NCBI GenBank assembly: GCA_036245805.1
Contig: BTRK01000003.1
Location: forward strand, 32,939,215-33,003,214
Length of the DNA: 64,000 nucleotides
Source of the DNA: Pristionchus mayeri
Taxonomy: Eukaryota > Nematoda > Chromadorea > Rhabditida > Neodiplogasteridae
Direction: 5' to 3'
The position numbers were made by a program, and so were the translations under genes. Below are positions 11,621 to 23,215 of the stretch, piece by piece; the stretch's first letter is position 1, and each line of letters starts with the position of its first letter. The notes below the pieces were generated by a model. It did no database searches. It saw only the letters and a list, made by a program, of their open reading frames with translations, and was not told the DNA's origin.

Positions 11621-12557
11621 TTTAAGAGACCATCCACGAGAGAACGGAACACCTTGGCAGGGGTCACGGATGGTCAAAAAATAAATTTCCTCCACATTTT
11701 TTTCTTGAAGTAAGGAACCAAAGATAGGAATGCAGGCACCATTGGCAATGGTCAGGGATCGGTTTTGAAAAAGTTATAGTAACCCCTCATTTCTGAGTGT
11801 GAAAAAAAATTTTCCCGAAAAGTTTCGTTTTAATAGTTTTTCCGGTGTATTTTCTCACGTAGATTCCGAATTTCCATTTAAAAATGGTCCTGGATGAGAA
11901 AGAAAAAAATAAGAGCGAAAAAATCGATTTTTGCACTCCAAAATCCCACATAAATGGACATAACTTTGTTTAAAATAATAATACTTTGGGTGATTAGCAT
12001 TTTTCGAAAGTTTATAATATGATACATCTCTGAGAATTTTTGTAGAATTTTTAAAATGGACACTCATGTTCAAATTTCGGCCCGAAGTTGGCACTATGCC
12101 AAGATTTCGTGAAAAAGCTTCGATATTATTGAATGTAGAAACTGTTGCCAGCCTTCAATCACCTTCAAATTTGGAATGGGAGTCTTTCTGGATCATATAA
12201 ACGTGTTCTTATTCAAAAATTGACGAAATGGAAAAATTTTGAAATTTTTGACCGAAAAAATCGAAATTTTCGCTCTTATTTTTTTCTTTCTCATCCAGGA
12301 CCATTTTTAAATGGAAATTCGGAATCTACGTGAGAAAATACACCGGAAAAACTATTAAAACGAAACTTTTCGGGAAAATTTTTTTCACACTCAAAAATGA
12401 GGGGTTACTGTAACTTTTTCAAAACCGATCCCTGACCATTGACAATGGTGCCTGCATTCCTAACTTTGGTCCCTTACTTCAAGAAAAAAATGTGGAGGAA
12501 ATCTATTTTTTGACCATCAGTGGACCTTCTCCGTTTTCTGGTGGACGGTCTCTTAAA
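11621..12557. mobile_element. Foldback element, about 0.94 kb with about 300-bp inverted arms
   Basis: The left arm (TTTAAGAGACCATCCACGAG, CTGGATGAGAAAGAAAAAAA near 11890) and right arm (TTTTCTTTCTCATCCAGGAC, then GGTGGACGGTCTCTTAAA) are long inverted repeats differing at scattered positions and small indels. The centre (about 11940-12250) is unique and AT-rich. There is no transposase frame. It interrupts a module series: R1 lies on one side, and R4 and module copy b on the other. Confidence 0.8.
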
Positions 12558-12569
12558 CAGCCAATCTGC

Positions 12570-12616
12570 GCATTGTATTAGATATAGCTGATTGGATCAG
12601 ACACTACGCATTTATA
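12570..12616 (-). repeat. R4 repeat block
   Basis: GTGTCTGATCCAATCAGCTA, read in reverse, recurs at 16150-16186 (+) and at 61838-61860 (+), each time near module or MITE sequence. Confidence 0.6.
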
Positions 12617-12689
12617 CTAAAAATACATCATCAACACTTTAAAATTCATTCTAATTTGAATTATTTTGAGAAACAAGATAACTGTGTAA

Positions 12690-12880
12690 CTGTACCTGCC
12701 ACCGTATCCCATAGATGATCATAGCCTGCATCGTCAACTCACCAGGTTCACTGAACAGCTCGAAGACGTTCAGATCGAAGTGCCCGTAGGACCCTCCCGT
12801 CGCACCACTGAATGATCTACTGCATAGAAGGACTACGGTCGGCAAGATTATCGGTAGAGCACTATTTCTGATAACAGAGA
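12690..12880 (-). repeat. Coding-like module copy b (HFDLNVFELF / PGELTMQAM), frameshifted
   Basis: The minus strand carries a GATAATCTTGCCGACCG block (DNLAD in one frame), then GSYGHFDLNVFELFSEPG and ELTMQAMIIYG in another. The change of frame between the two halves suggests a frameshifted, dead copy. It is otherwise the closest relative of copy a. Confidence 0.5.
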
Positions 12881-12899
12881 CCAATCAATCAAATCATAA

Positions 12900-13159
12900 T
12901 CACTCCGACCTTTTGAATTTTATATTTTAATCATCCCACTCAATTTGAAGTTTCACTATCGGGCTATATTTTATCGAATATCTCTATTTTCAATAAGTTG
13001 ATCTCATAATGTGTCACAACAAAATCAACAGAAAAAATACTTGTGACGAATCAATTACCTTATATATTGCAATGATTACTCCTATTTCCAATTCGTTTGG
13101 CAGTTACTCATACTAAAAATACAACTAACATAACACGTGCATTTACAAGCAGTGTGCAT
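12900..13159. other. No gene recognised
   Basis: AT-rich sequence without a supported feature. Confidence 0.35.
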
Positions 13160-14556
13160 TGATTTCTAGAAATTGTTCTCTCTCGTGTATCCCGCTTCGC
13201 GATGCGGTGTGCATGTGGGGGAAGAGATTGCATAGTGAAAAATTCGCCTTGCTCGACTTCTCAGGAATTCGCTATTCTCTAATTTCTCATGTACAAACCA
13301 GAAAATCAGAACTAACCAAGTAGTTTTCGTGTTCGCATCGATTCCATCGCAGAGCCCCGAGTAGAAAATGCAAGAAGTATGCAAAAAGTAAGACTCTCCA
13401 AATTCCCCACGTTCAATCAGCGAATGTTAGAAAACATGAGAATAATTATTAGTGATCACTATTCCGTACAAATATTGTTTTGGAAGGAAAAATGGTTCAC
13501 CTATCGAAGTTTTAATCAAAATGCAATCATGAATTTTTCATGAAACGTGCAACCACGCGGTGCGCATAATTCGTAAAACTCTTTTTTGAAAGCACAATTC
13601 CAACGCAAATAGCAGGAGGATTCTCAATTTCAGTTCGCCCTGTTGTCGTATCCAACATGCGAATTGCGCGCCGTCCTCAGCATCGACTCACGCTTGATTT
13701 ACAGTGGTGTGGCTACAGTATTCCTACCGTATGATCTTCGCCTTCGCATCGATTCCGTACACGTCTGATGGTTGAAAGCATTAACAATTTTATTGTATTT
13801 TCATCTTTTTAAATCTTTTTTAAGGCAATAAAGCTGAACCAACCAAAGGTCTCATCACATTTTTTGCATAAGCCCATCTTGAAACGTACATCTTCCTAGT
13901 GCATTAATTATCTACAAACCCGCGTGTCAGCCCCACCTAATATTGTGAAAGCACATACAGGAAATGTTCGAACGTTATTAACAATATCTTTTTCAGGCTC
14001 TCATATTCCGCCTCTTCAAACCTCATTTACCTGGTGTTCTGATTCTCCACAGATAACATTTTAGAGCAAAGTTTATTAGGAAACTCTGAACAGGTCCTTG
14101 CCTCGAGGACTATGTAACACATGGAATCAACATACGAAAAAAATTTTTTTTTTCAAACAATATTGTAGAAAGAACTTCATATTCCTCAGTCTTTTCTACA
14201 AGACCCATTTTCTACCACCTAGAAGGATAAATGTTTGTCGTCCATCGAGGTCTTCGCAGTCAATAATTCGTCCACTGCCACGTCTTCCGATGAGAGGAAG
14301 GAACTGAAAGCGAGATAGCGATTGGCCTTTGATATGGACAATAATGTTCCAGTAACAGAAAGATAAATCTTCCACCCATCATATTTAGCGTTTTCTTTCG
14401 AGAATTCGATTTGAAAATAGTACGTTATTTATTCAATAGGTCAAGTTTTTCTAAAAAAAACTCGAAATAAATGCGTTCGAATCAAAAAAATGTTTCACAA
14501 AGTTAATAACAAATGAAGGATCAGTTAGCGAACATTTCTAGGAAAATCAACCATGG
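13160..14556 (+). repeat. Left arm of a diverged large inverted repeat (IR0)
   Basis: The arm is inverted relative to 17169-18515. The inner kilobase is close to identical (for example TTCTACCACCTAGAAGGATA and CCACTGCCACGTCTTCCGAT in both), while the outer third carries many substitutions and indels. The frame at 14098-14307 and its mirror at 17407-17592 share FLSLFYxTHFLPPRRINV. Read on the minus strand, 14220-14400 matches the FLPLxxRRG and VKREIWxVE modules at 28454-28640. Confidence 0.8.
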
Positions 14557-14715
14557 GTCCCGGGTTAACCTTGTGTCCCGAGTTAACCATGGGTCCCGGG
14601 TTAACCATAGGTCCCGAGTTAACCAGGGGTCCCGGGTTAACCATGGGTCCCGAGTTAACCACGGGTCCCGAGTTAACCATGGGTCCCTGAGTTAACCATT
14701 GGTCCCGAGTTAAAG
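14551..14715 (+). repeat. 18-bp minisatellite, array 1
   Basis: About nine units of GTTAACCATGGGTCCCGR, with small variants (CCAGGG, CCACGG, one added T). Each unit joins three short palindromes: GTTAAC, CCATGG-like and GGGTCCC or CCCGGG. Confidence 0.95.
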
Positions 14716-14960
14716 GAGGAGTAAACTGAAAATTCACTTTTTGAAGCTATCATATGCACTGCCTAGAGCTCCACAACGATAAGAAGCTCCGAAATTTTCA
14801 CATTGATATCTCCATTCCGAACAGAATTGTAGCTAGTTGGCTGGGAGCCAGATCAGGGAAAGTTCAGGGAAGGGGGCGAGATAGCACGCGACTTGAAGAG
14901 AGTGCATCCCTAGGTGAAACATATTCCAACCGGGAGCGCGTTTGCATTTACTCCTCCTTT

Positions 14961-15112
14961 AACCATGGGTCCCGGGTTAACCTTGGGTCCCGAGTTAACC
15001 TTGGGTCCCGAGTTAACCATTGGTCCCGAGTTAACCTTGGGTCTCGAGTTAACCTTGGGTCCCGAGTTAACCATGGGTCCCGGGTTAACCTTGGTTCCCG
15101 AGTTAACCATGG
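14961..15112 (+). repeat. 18-bp minisatellite, array 2
   Basis: About eight units of the same 18-bp repeat in the same orientation as array 1. CTTGGG variants are frequent. About 245 bp of unrelated sequence separates it from array 1. Confidence 0.95.
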
Positions 15113-15181
15113 GAGAGCGCTAAATAGGGGGGAGGGAGAGGGAGGTCAGGCGGCGAGAGCGCCAGATGGTTAGAGCACGCG

Positions 15182-16142
15182 CTCTCGGGGGATTTTAGCT
15201 CAATTCTTGCCAACTTCTAGGCTCTGTAGCTCGCTTCAACGAAAAAATAGAGACTCACTTTCAACAGACGAAATGTTTAGCTCATCGAGATCTACATTTA
15301 TAGCCATGAGCAGGGAACTTGTGACTACTTTCACCTGACTTACCCTTTCGCATCTTTTCTTGGAATCCTTAGATGAAATAACATATTTCTAGAAGCCCCG
15401 TTTCTTTGAACTGTTCTGAGGGATGTTTCCACATTATTTGAAAGCGATTTTGCACTTGTGGACCCACCTCACACGTTGAAGAGAGTCAAAATGTCGATTT
15501 TTCGAGTTCACCTTATACCGTAATTTCTGACCAATGAGAGTGGTACAACTAGTCGGGAAACAACTTAAAATGTTGTTTTGGATGATTTTCGAAGTATTCA
15601 GCCTAATGCCGAGCAATGGGAGGTTAAGAAGTATTACTGTCAGGTACCCATTTTCGGGCCACCGGACAAAAGCGCGCCCCACTTTTTTCCCCTCCACGAT
15701 TTTTACAATTTTTGGCTAAAGTTAGATACATATATCTTTTGTAAAATGCGCGCAATCATTTTGTGCACTTTTTCCGATTTCGAAAGTTAGGTCATTTTTA
15801 GTGAACCCAACCACCCCGAATCAGGACATGCACAAGGAATGAAATCATCAACATAAATGTTGTAGCGGATGATGGTAGCTTTAATTTGAAACAAAGAACG
15901 ACCTTCTATCTTTTTTTTCAACGGAATTATGGTCATTTAAGTTAGCGCGATTTGAATGTCGAGAAGTGATAGTGCCAAGTTTGGCCTTCTGAATCTCGAC
16001 GATGACGACCAATATCAAAATTCTGACGACGCAGTTTGAAAGAGCATAATTTGAAGTACCACCTGGTAAACTTGAAGCCTGATAGGACAAACTTGAATTC
16101 TACTGCCGCGGAGTGGTCGATTCTCTCGCGATTCCTCTCATA
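15182..16142. mobile_element. MITE family C, second long copy (left end lost)
   Basis: Internal blocks match 9560-10399 in order, and the right end GAGTGGTCGATTCTCTCGCG with ATTCCTCTCAT is present. The left terminal repeat is missing where the minisatellite-bearing sequence joins. Beyond its right end lies R4 (AAATGCGTAGTGTCTGATCC). Confidence 0.65.
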
Positions 16143-16189
16143 AATGCGTAGTGTCTGATCCAATCAGCTATATCTAATACAATTCGGAA

Positions 16190-16572
16190 CATTCATTTCG
16201 GAATTTTCTTCTCAGAACTCTCGATTTGGAACTGTTCATCTCGGAACTTTTTTTCGCCCAATCATCCCTGCCCTTCCTATTAGCTATGAGAGGTCTCTAG
16301 TATCTACAAAACAGTCTGATAGATCCTCTCAAACCCATATCTTCCCAATAAGTACACATTAGCTCATTTAAAATGTTTAATTGCACTAGGCAATTTCATG
16401 GAAAAAAGTTCCGAGATGAACGTTTCTCAAAAAGAAATTCCCACTCGTCGAGTTCTCACCCTCTCATTCCGAGTTGACAGTTTTAGATTAGCGGTTCCAG
16501 GCTGATTGGTTCCTTGCCAAACGTTCCAAAATTAAAGAAATTGACGTCGAAGATCTCGATCGAAGACCGGAA
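16190..16572. other. No gene recognised
   Basis: Only a few short TCGGAAC/GGAACT motifs recur locally. I see no gene or element boundary. Confidence 0.35.
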
Positions 16573-17174
16573 CCCATGGTTAACTCAGGGACCCATGGTT
16601 AACTCGGGACCCGTGGTTAACTCGGGACCCATGGTTAACCCGGGACCCATGGTTAACCCGGGACTCATGGTTAACCCGGGACCCATGGTTAACTCGAGAC
16701 CCATGGTTAACTCGGGACCCATGGTTAACCCGGGACCCATGGTTAACCCGGGACTCATGGTTAACCCGGGACCCATGGTTTACCCGGGACCCATGGTTAA
16801 CTCGGGACCCAAGGTTAACTCGGGACCAATGGTTAACTCGGGACCCATGGTTAACTCGGGACCCATGGTTAACTCGGGACCAATGGTTAACCCGGGACCC
16901 ATGGTTAACTCGGGAACCAAGGTTAACCCGGGACCCATGGTTAACCCGGGGCCCATGGTTAACTCGGGACCCAAGGTTAACTAGGGACCCAAGGTTAACT
17001 CGGGACCCAAGGTTAAGCCGGGACCTATGGTTAACTCGGGAACCAAGGTTAACCCGGGACCCATGGTTAACTCGGGACCCAAGGTTAACTCGAGACCCAA
17101 GGTTAACTCGGGACCAATGGTTAACTCGGGACCCAAGGTTAACTCGGGACCCAAGGTTAACCCGGGACCCATGG
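16573..17174 (-). repeat. 18-bp minisatellite, array 3 (about 33 units, inverted)
   Basis: The same 18-bp unit as at 14551, in reverse orientation, running about 600 bp with mixed CATGG and AAGG variants. Because 18 is a multiple of three and the unit lacks stop codons in most frames, long frames encode hexapeptide repeats (HGSRVN on the minus strand, NSGPMV on the plus). The longest is 210 codons at 16580-17212. I regard these as a by-product. Confidence 0.95.
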
Positions 17175-18515
17175 TTGATTTTCCTAGAAATGTTCGCTAA
17201 CTGATCCTTCATTTGTTATTAACTTTGTGAAACATTTTTGATTCGAACGCATTTTTTTTTTTTAGAAAAACGACCTATTGAATAAATAACGTACTATTTT
17301 CAAATCGAATTCTCGAAAGAAAACGCTAAATATGATGGGTGGAAGATTTATCTTTGTGTTACTGGAACATTATTGTCCATATCAAAGGCCAATCCCTATC
17401 TCGCTTTCAGTTCCTTCCTCTCATCGGAAGACGTGGCAGTGGACGAATTATTGACTGCGAAGACCTCGATGGACGACAAACATTTATCCTTCTAGGTGGT
17501 AGAAAATGGGTCATGTAGAAAAGACTGAGGAATATGAAGTTCTTTCTACAATATTGTTTGAAAAAACATATTTTTTCGTATGTTGATTCCATGTGTTACA
17601 TAGTCCTCGAGGCAAGGACCTGTTCAGAGTTTCCTAATAAACTTTGCTCTAAAATGTTATCTGTGGAGAATCAGAACACCAGGTAAATGAGGTTTGAAGA
17701 GGCGGAATATGAGAGCCTGAAAAAGATATTGTTAATAACGTTCGAACATTTCCTGTATGTGCTTTCACAATATTAGGTGGGGCTGACACGCGGGTTTGTA
17801 GATAATTAATGCACTAGGAAGATGTACGTTTCAAGATGGGCTTATGCAAAAAATGTGATGAGACCTTTGGTTGGTTCAGCTTTCTTGCCTTAAAAAAGAT
17901 TTAAAAAGATGAAAATACAAAAAAATTGTCGATGCTTTCAACCATCAGACGTGTACGGAATCGATGCGAAGGCGAAGATCAAACGGTAGGAATACTGTAG
18001 CCACACCACTGTAGATCAAGCGTGAGTCGATGCTGAGGACGGCGCGCAATTCGCATGTTGGATACGACAACAGGGCGAACTGAAATTGAGAATTCTCCAG
18101 CTATTTGCGTTGGAATAGCACTTTCAAAAAGGAGTTTTACAAAGTATGCGCACCGCGTGGTTGCACGTTACATGAAGAATTCATATTTGCATTTTGATTA
18201 AAGTTTCGAAGTCAACCATTTCCCCTTCAAAAACTTCAATATTTGAGTACGCGCCAAGTGATTTGACGTGGGAAATTTACAGAGTCTTACATCAGCTTTT
18301 TTTTAATACATCTTGCATTTTTCGGGGCTTTGCGATGGAATCGATGCGAACATGAAAAGTTGTTACTTCTGTTTTCTGGCTAGTACATGAAGAAATGCGA
18401 AAATAGGGAAATCCTGCGATGTCAGACAATTTGAACTGTTCATTGTGCTCTCTGTTTCCTGCATGCACACCGCCCTAAGATGCACGAGGGACACTGATTA
18501 TGAGGAATGGAAGAG
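17169..18515 (-). repeat. Right arm of inverted repeat IR0
   Basis: Inverse of 13160-14556. The inner boundary abuts the minisatellite on both sides, at GATTTTCCTAGAAATGTTCG and its inverse. At the outer end, module-like blocks (TGCGAAxxxGAAAAxT, GCATGCACACCGCCC) are related but diverged. Confidence 0.8.
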
Positions 18516-19490
18516 CTAGTCCAAAAAATGTTGTTAGAGTAGCTTTCTTCACATCTTTTATCAATGATTGTTTACTGTCTATATTTTTCCTCCTTGGGCG
18601 TCTATTGTATTCACTTAACCAGCTGCACTATGATGTCGGTGCAAAGATCGTTTAGACAATTCGAGCTAAACTTCGGTCTTCTTCAGGAACGTGTTTCCGT
18701 CCACCAGGTGAGTTGACGTTTCATTCACGCCCTCTATATCTGAGATTGAGACTAACGCAGTTTGTTGTAGTTCCGTTCTTCAAAGAAACAACTATTATGA
18801 TTGGTAAATTTGTATATTCCCGGTGTAGTGCTGCGATGTAACTGTGTTTGTGTGAATTCCATCAATATTGGACAGAAAAGGGCGTTCGTTGAAAATGGTG
18901 TACTAGGAAGGTTTAAGTTTCAGGAGTGGGTTAAACGAACATTGTGGCGAAACTGTCGATTCTTCTTTCTATTCAACATTTAAAATTACTATCTGATGGA
19001 TTCGTACATCGGTATCCTAGTTTCCTAGCTGTCACGAGTATCTCAATTGTCCTCGTTCTCTCGCTAATCAGACAGAGCGATAGAGTGTGTTGATTGGAGA
19101 GATTCAGACACTATCCTTAACTATTTCTTCAGACTACTCATCGTCTCTTCCTTCTCCTCCTCTGAGCACTGCATGGACAGAATCGATTCGAACGAGAAGA
19201 TGATACGGTAGGATTACGGTAGTGTATATTATATTTTATTATCATCCTTTCAGATCAGGCGTACTCGACGCTGCGAACGGCGTGCCACTAGCACATCAGA
19301 TACGACAATGGTGCAACGAGAAAGTGAGGACCTTCAAGGCGGTGGTCCTGATGACCAGTCTATCATAGCAGCTGTTGTGGAAAGTGTCGCGGGGGTTAAT
19401 TGATTAAAGTTATAATTAAGCTTAGATAGCATCACTACTTGTCTCAATTATCCAAGCGTTGTTAGCGGGATCAATTCCGGGAATCACCAG
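18516..19490 (+). repeat. Diverged module and IR0-related repeats
   Basis: A RQFELNFGLL reading at about 18650-18704 followed by a GTGAGT resembles HFDLNVFELF. The block at 19190-19345 (GATCAGGCGTACTCGACGCT, AGATACGACAATGGTGCAAC) matches 17955-18085 within the IR0 right arm. No complete gene is visible. Confidence 0.4.
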
Positions 19491-20300
19491 GTGATTTGGC
19501 GGTATGAGGATTTAATATATCTGAAAGTTTTCGGGTATGTCAATCATATGGAAATTATAGTCGAAAATCTCAATATGAGCCCGTTTGCGAAAAAAAATCG
19601 GACTAATCTGAGGATATTTGGCAACGGCCAAAAACGTCGTATCCTTGAAACTCTGGGTTTTGGGGTTATCTTACACGCTGATGACGTGTATTCATTTTGC
19701 TCAGAAATTACCGTTGGTTCCATATGGCTTGACGTCGACATCTGATTTTTTCGACTAATTGGTTTCTGAGATCGCTAAAATTAAGCGAAAATTATGTCCG
19801 GGGCAGAATTGATTGGCAATCACGCCTGTTTATTTTATTTTTCATTAATTATTAAAATTAATTAATACAAATTAACTTTTGAATGCTTTAATTGTATCCG
19901 GAGAGACCAGCACCAATCTGACCGCAGTGAAGAGAGTAATCCAAAAATGTCTTTAAAGGAGTGCTCCGGGGAAAAAATGCTAGGGAGTCCCACCACGAAA
20001 ATTCTGCGCTCGCAATGGGAAACTGTAGCGATTTTGCCCCTAAAATGAGCTGAAACATATGTAAAACGAGTGAAACATAAACGAAACATACGCTACCCTG
20101 CGCATTCAATGAACTTTGCTCGTATGTAAATAGGCCCAGAGGCGTCTGTGAAACTTCATACAAAGTGATTTCTGATCGGGTGAGTGGCGTCTACGATATC
20201 CACACTGTCACTATGTGTGACTGAACATTCCACGGAGCACCCCTTTAACTCTGCGAAAAAAAAGTCGCTGTAAGATTTAAAGGGACCTGGAAACGTAAAA
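19490..20300 (+). repeat. Repeat R6, copy carrying MITE A
   Basis: The segment matches 31850-32600 (and its mirror 26823-27570) at perhaps 75-85 % by eye: CTTGAAACTCTGGGTTTTGG, CACGCTGATGACG, AATTAAGCGAAAAT and GCAGTGAAGAGAGTAATCCA occur in the same order. It differs in having MITE A inserted and MITE B absent. Confidence 0.75.
19957..20244 (+). mobile_element. MITE A, 288 bp, TTAA target site (piggyBac-like)
   Basis: It starts AGGAGTGCTCCGGGGAA and ends TTCCACGGAGCACCCCT, with TTAA on both sides (19953-19956 and 20245-20248). The homologous locus at 32340 reads GTCTTTAAATCTGCG with a single TTAA, which is the empty site. Related ends occur at 35472, 43255, 45717, 46183 and 55407. There is no coding capacity. 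The TTAA duplication points to mobilisation by a piggyBac-type transposase. Confidence 0.85.
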
Positions 20301-20487
20301 CCATATTCTCTCTGTTGGTGTAAAATGATCCCAAAACATCACTAAAAATAATTAAAAAAATTGAAAAAAATATTTAAATTTAATTCGTGATTTTAAAAAT
20401 CCCGTTCAAATTAATTGTTCCGCTTGTTCGGCCCGAGAACGATATTTTGCGATAAATAGCGTTTCTCTCGGGTCAAGATCACACTAC

Positions 20488-21165
20488 AAACTAAAACTTC
20501 GCTGCTTGAAACCGGCCGTGTATAAGCGCTGATACGCAGTCAAGGGGGAGGCACGCCACTACGCCCCCATTCCTCTTTCCTTTTCTGCTCGATTCTGGCT
20601 GTTGTTTATCGATTTTTACACGCATTTCGTATATTCTCCCAGTTCATCTATTGCTGAGCCCACTAAACACCATAATGAACGTCATGTGTACTGTTTTCGC
20701 TTCTATTAATGCCCCGTGTTGTATAGGAATCTTGCTAATAGGGAATTATCCTTATCCCTATTCACAGACACTCGCATCTTTGCTCACTCCCCTTCCTTCA
20801 GTTGTTTACATGCCCTGTGCATGTTGTTGACGGGAGTGTCTCCTCTCTTTCTCTGCACTCTCTTCACTCGCTCGCTCTATCGAGAGGCGCGCCCCTCGCT
20901 CTCCTCCTCGTCAATCGCTCCTTTAGCTTTCGCGCCACCCAGTCACCCGGTCTTTCCCTGTCTTCGCTGCTTGGATCCGGCCGTGGTTTGCCGCTGATCG
21001 GCAGCCGGGCTGAAGAGACTCCACCACGCGCCCTTCTCGCTTGTCATTTCTATTTTTTACGCGTAATTCTTGTAGTCTTCCAGTTTTTCTATTACCGGGC
21101 CCACTAAGCACCTCAAGTAGTTTCATGCGTACTGTTTTGCTCATATTAATGACCCGCTAACGCTA
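20488..21165 (+). promoter_or_regulatory. Diverged tandem duplication upstream of the RPS18-like exons
   Basis: Blocks at 20488-20715 (CTTCGCTGCTTGAAACCGGCC, CCCACTAAACACC, then GTACTGTTTTCGC) recur in order at 20960-21160 (CTTCGCTGCTTGGATCCGGC, CCCACTAAGCACC, GTACTGTTTTGC). Between them is a CT-rich stretch (20770-20940). The position just before an RPS18 start codon suggests a duplicated promoter/5' region. That role is inferred. Confidence 0.5.
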
Positions 21166-21232
21166 ATTTTCTTCTGTTTTCGGCCTTTTACTGTTGAATT
21201 CGCTTTAACTCAAGCCATTTCAGCAGGCAGCC

Positions 21233-21920
21233 ATGTCGTCCCTCATCATGCCCAAGAAGTTCCAGCACATTCATCGTGTGATGAACACCAACATCGATGG
21301 AAACAAGATGATCCCGTTCGCCCTGGCGCTCATCAAGGTTTGATCCTATTTTTTTCGAATATTAGGCCCTCGATTTTATATTTGACTCTGTTATGCCCTC
21401 GAGAAACGGTATAATAATTATTTGTAGTAATGTATGCTTACTCTTTCGTCATAATTAGAGTACAATGCGTGGTTGTGGGACCAAAAGTTGTTGGAACGTT
21501 TATACTTTGTGGGATATTGCTAAGAACTGATCTTAGATCACTTATGTACTTGATTAGAATGCTTAGAGCCTTGGTCATGCTGATAAAGTTCGTGCTAAGG
21601 ATGGTCGTTATGTACTTCAAGCGCTGTATTTCAGGGACTTGACCGGACGCGGGACCGTGACGATCACCACCGCCATGCAGAACCCCACCCAGTATAACTG
21701 GGGGCAGAGAAACTACAAGGACGGAAAGACCACCCAGGTGAGTAACGTTCGCAATATTTGTTTTTAAAATTACACTTGCGACACGCTAATACGCGACGCG
21801 CTAATCGTATGTATTGTATATATTCTTTTATTGTCTTTATAGGTTCTCTCCAACGGAATCAACAACAAGTGTCGTGAGGATCTCGAGCGTCTCAAGAAGA
21901 TCTGTCTCCGCAAAGGCTAG
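21233..21920 (+). pseudogene. rps-18: Ribosomal protein S18 (uS13) gene, truncated and incomplete
   Basis: RPS18 is a small-subunit protein of about 152 residues at the subunit interface. Exon 1 (21233-21337) reads [19 protein letters not shown] and continues [16 protein letters not shown], an unmistakable RPS18 N-terminus. A TTTCAG at 21218-21223 could be a trans-splice acceptor. A second exon (21635-21737, TTTCAG acceptor, GTGAGT donor) contains MQNPTQY and DGKTTQ. A third (21843-21920) reads VLSNGINNKCREDLERLKKI and then CLRKG-stop. The middle of the protein (the region after the first 35 residues) is not found, the phase of exon 1 does not fit exon 2, a stretch around NWFLNR is altered, and about 35 C-terminal residues are lost. 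It is best read as a decayed paralogue. Confidence 0.8.
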
Positions 21921-22671
21921 TTTACGCTTGTTTTTTTCAAAATTACGTCCCCACAACTATCCTGATTTATAAGTAGACAATCGCGTGCATTATACTCCGC
22001 TCGCTATAGCATTAATTAGTTTATTGAGAAGAAACGTGATACTTGTATTTATTGACAGAAATCGATCACATATTACTGACAATCGCAGCAGAGTTACCAT
22101 GTATTTTCATTTTAAATCTTACAAACTGGCGCCCATAGCTCACAACTAGGTTATTAATTAATTATATTATGCAAACAATATTTATATATATTTATAAATA
22201 TTAAATTTTCAAGTTAAAAAAATTCACAACTCGAAATATGTCTTTCGATTATCGATTTTATCCTAATTGTTTGGACTGATTTTCTTTATAGATTTCGACC
22301 ACATGAATTTATTCTCCTAATTTTTGTGGTTCGAAAATGGTGCTGTGCGCAATATAATATGAAAAATGAAGAAAAATATACGAAGCACCTTGATTTGAAG
22401 AAATTTTTTCACATTTTTTTCATTTTTTCAAGATTTTTTTAAAAACTTGCTAAAGTTACTTTCACACTATATAAACAAGTTTGTCTTCTTACTCATAACA
22501 TTTTGGGATTAGATTTTGGAATGTTTAAACGTATGCTATTTGCGAATAGGAACCATTTTTAGTTCAAATAACTAGCATGACCCGATAAACCGTAGAAACA
22601 AGTATATAATATTTTGGTTTTTGGTGATTTATTCTTTCGAGTGACCATTATCAGTTTCTCCAACACTTCAG

Positions 22672-23011
22672 GAGTTCGAGATCATCGACTACCTCTGCTC
22701 CAAACTGAAGGATGAGGCTCTCAAGAACATTCTCGTCCAGAAGCAGACCAGGTTTGTAATGTTGTGGATCGGTTAAAACTTTTGTCTCACTTAGGCCTAC
22801 AAATCGCAGAAATAGGCAAACTGTGTACAAGGTCGTTTGTTGTACTCGTGTACTTCGATCATACCGACATGGTCGAAATGTTTTTGGCAATTGTGATATT
22901 GCAGAGCCAGGCAGCGCATCCGCGTCAAGACCTTCGTCGCTATCGGAGACTACAACAGTCACCTCGGACTCGGAGTGAAGTGCTCCAAGGAAGTCGCCAC
23001 CGCCATCTGTG
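22672..23011 (+). pseudogene. rps-2: RPS2 (uS5) exons B and C, unit 1
   Basis: RPS2 is a small-subunit ribosomal protein with an S5 domain. Exon B (22672-22751) reads EFEIIDYLCSKLKDEALKN then ILVQKQTR. Exon C (22915-23011, GCAG acceptor, GTGAGT donor) reads [18 protein letters not shown], then [17 protein letters not shown]. They join in frame. Substitutions at normally fixed places (KNILVQ for the usual KIMPVQ, IRVK for TRFK) and the lack of the following GAI..LAK and GYWG exons indicate a non-functional or strongly altered copy. Exon A, which should come first, lies after them in this unit. Confidence 0.8.
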
Positions 23012-23019
23012 GTGAGTGG

Positions 23020-23215
23020 GGACTCGGTACCAAGTCGATGCCATACCAATCCTGGGCACTGGTATAGATACCTGCCCTGCCTCTGGAGAGTAGCTTTTAC
23101 GGACTGGTCCAGGCTTCTATACCAGTGCCCCAATCCTGGTCCGGTAGCATGTGGTACCAAGTCGGTACTAGTGGAAAAAACACGGTACCTGGCCGGTACC
23201 ACGCTGCACCAGGAA
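23020..23215. repeat. GGTACC-rich foldback inside the tandem unit
   Basis: GGCACTGGTATAGA and its inverse TCTATACCAGTGCC lie about 50 bp apart. They are flanked by further inverted GGTACCAAGTCG / CGACTTGGTACC blocks. This looks like a small MITE inserted in the intron just after exon C. A copy is present at 24609-24804. Confidence 0.6.

Noticed and set aside
14551..15112. CRISPR array suggested by the regular 18-bp repeats
   Set aside because: The repeats are contiguous with no spacers, and the context is eukaryotic.
16580..17212. 210-codon frame encoding HGSRVN hexapeptide repeats, and companion frames on the other strand
   Set aside because: The frame follows from an 18-bp unit that lacks stop codons. 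Several frames on both strands are equally open, and no signal or flanking exon supports a protein.
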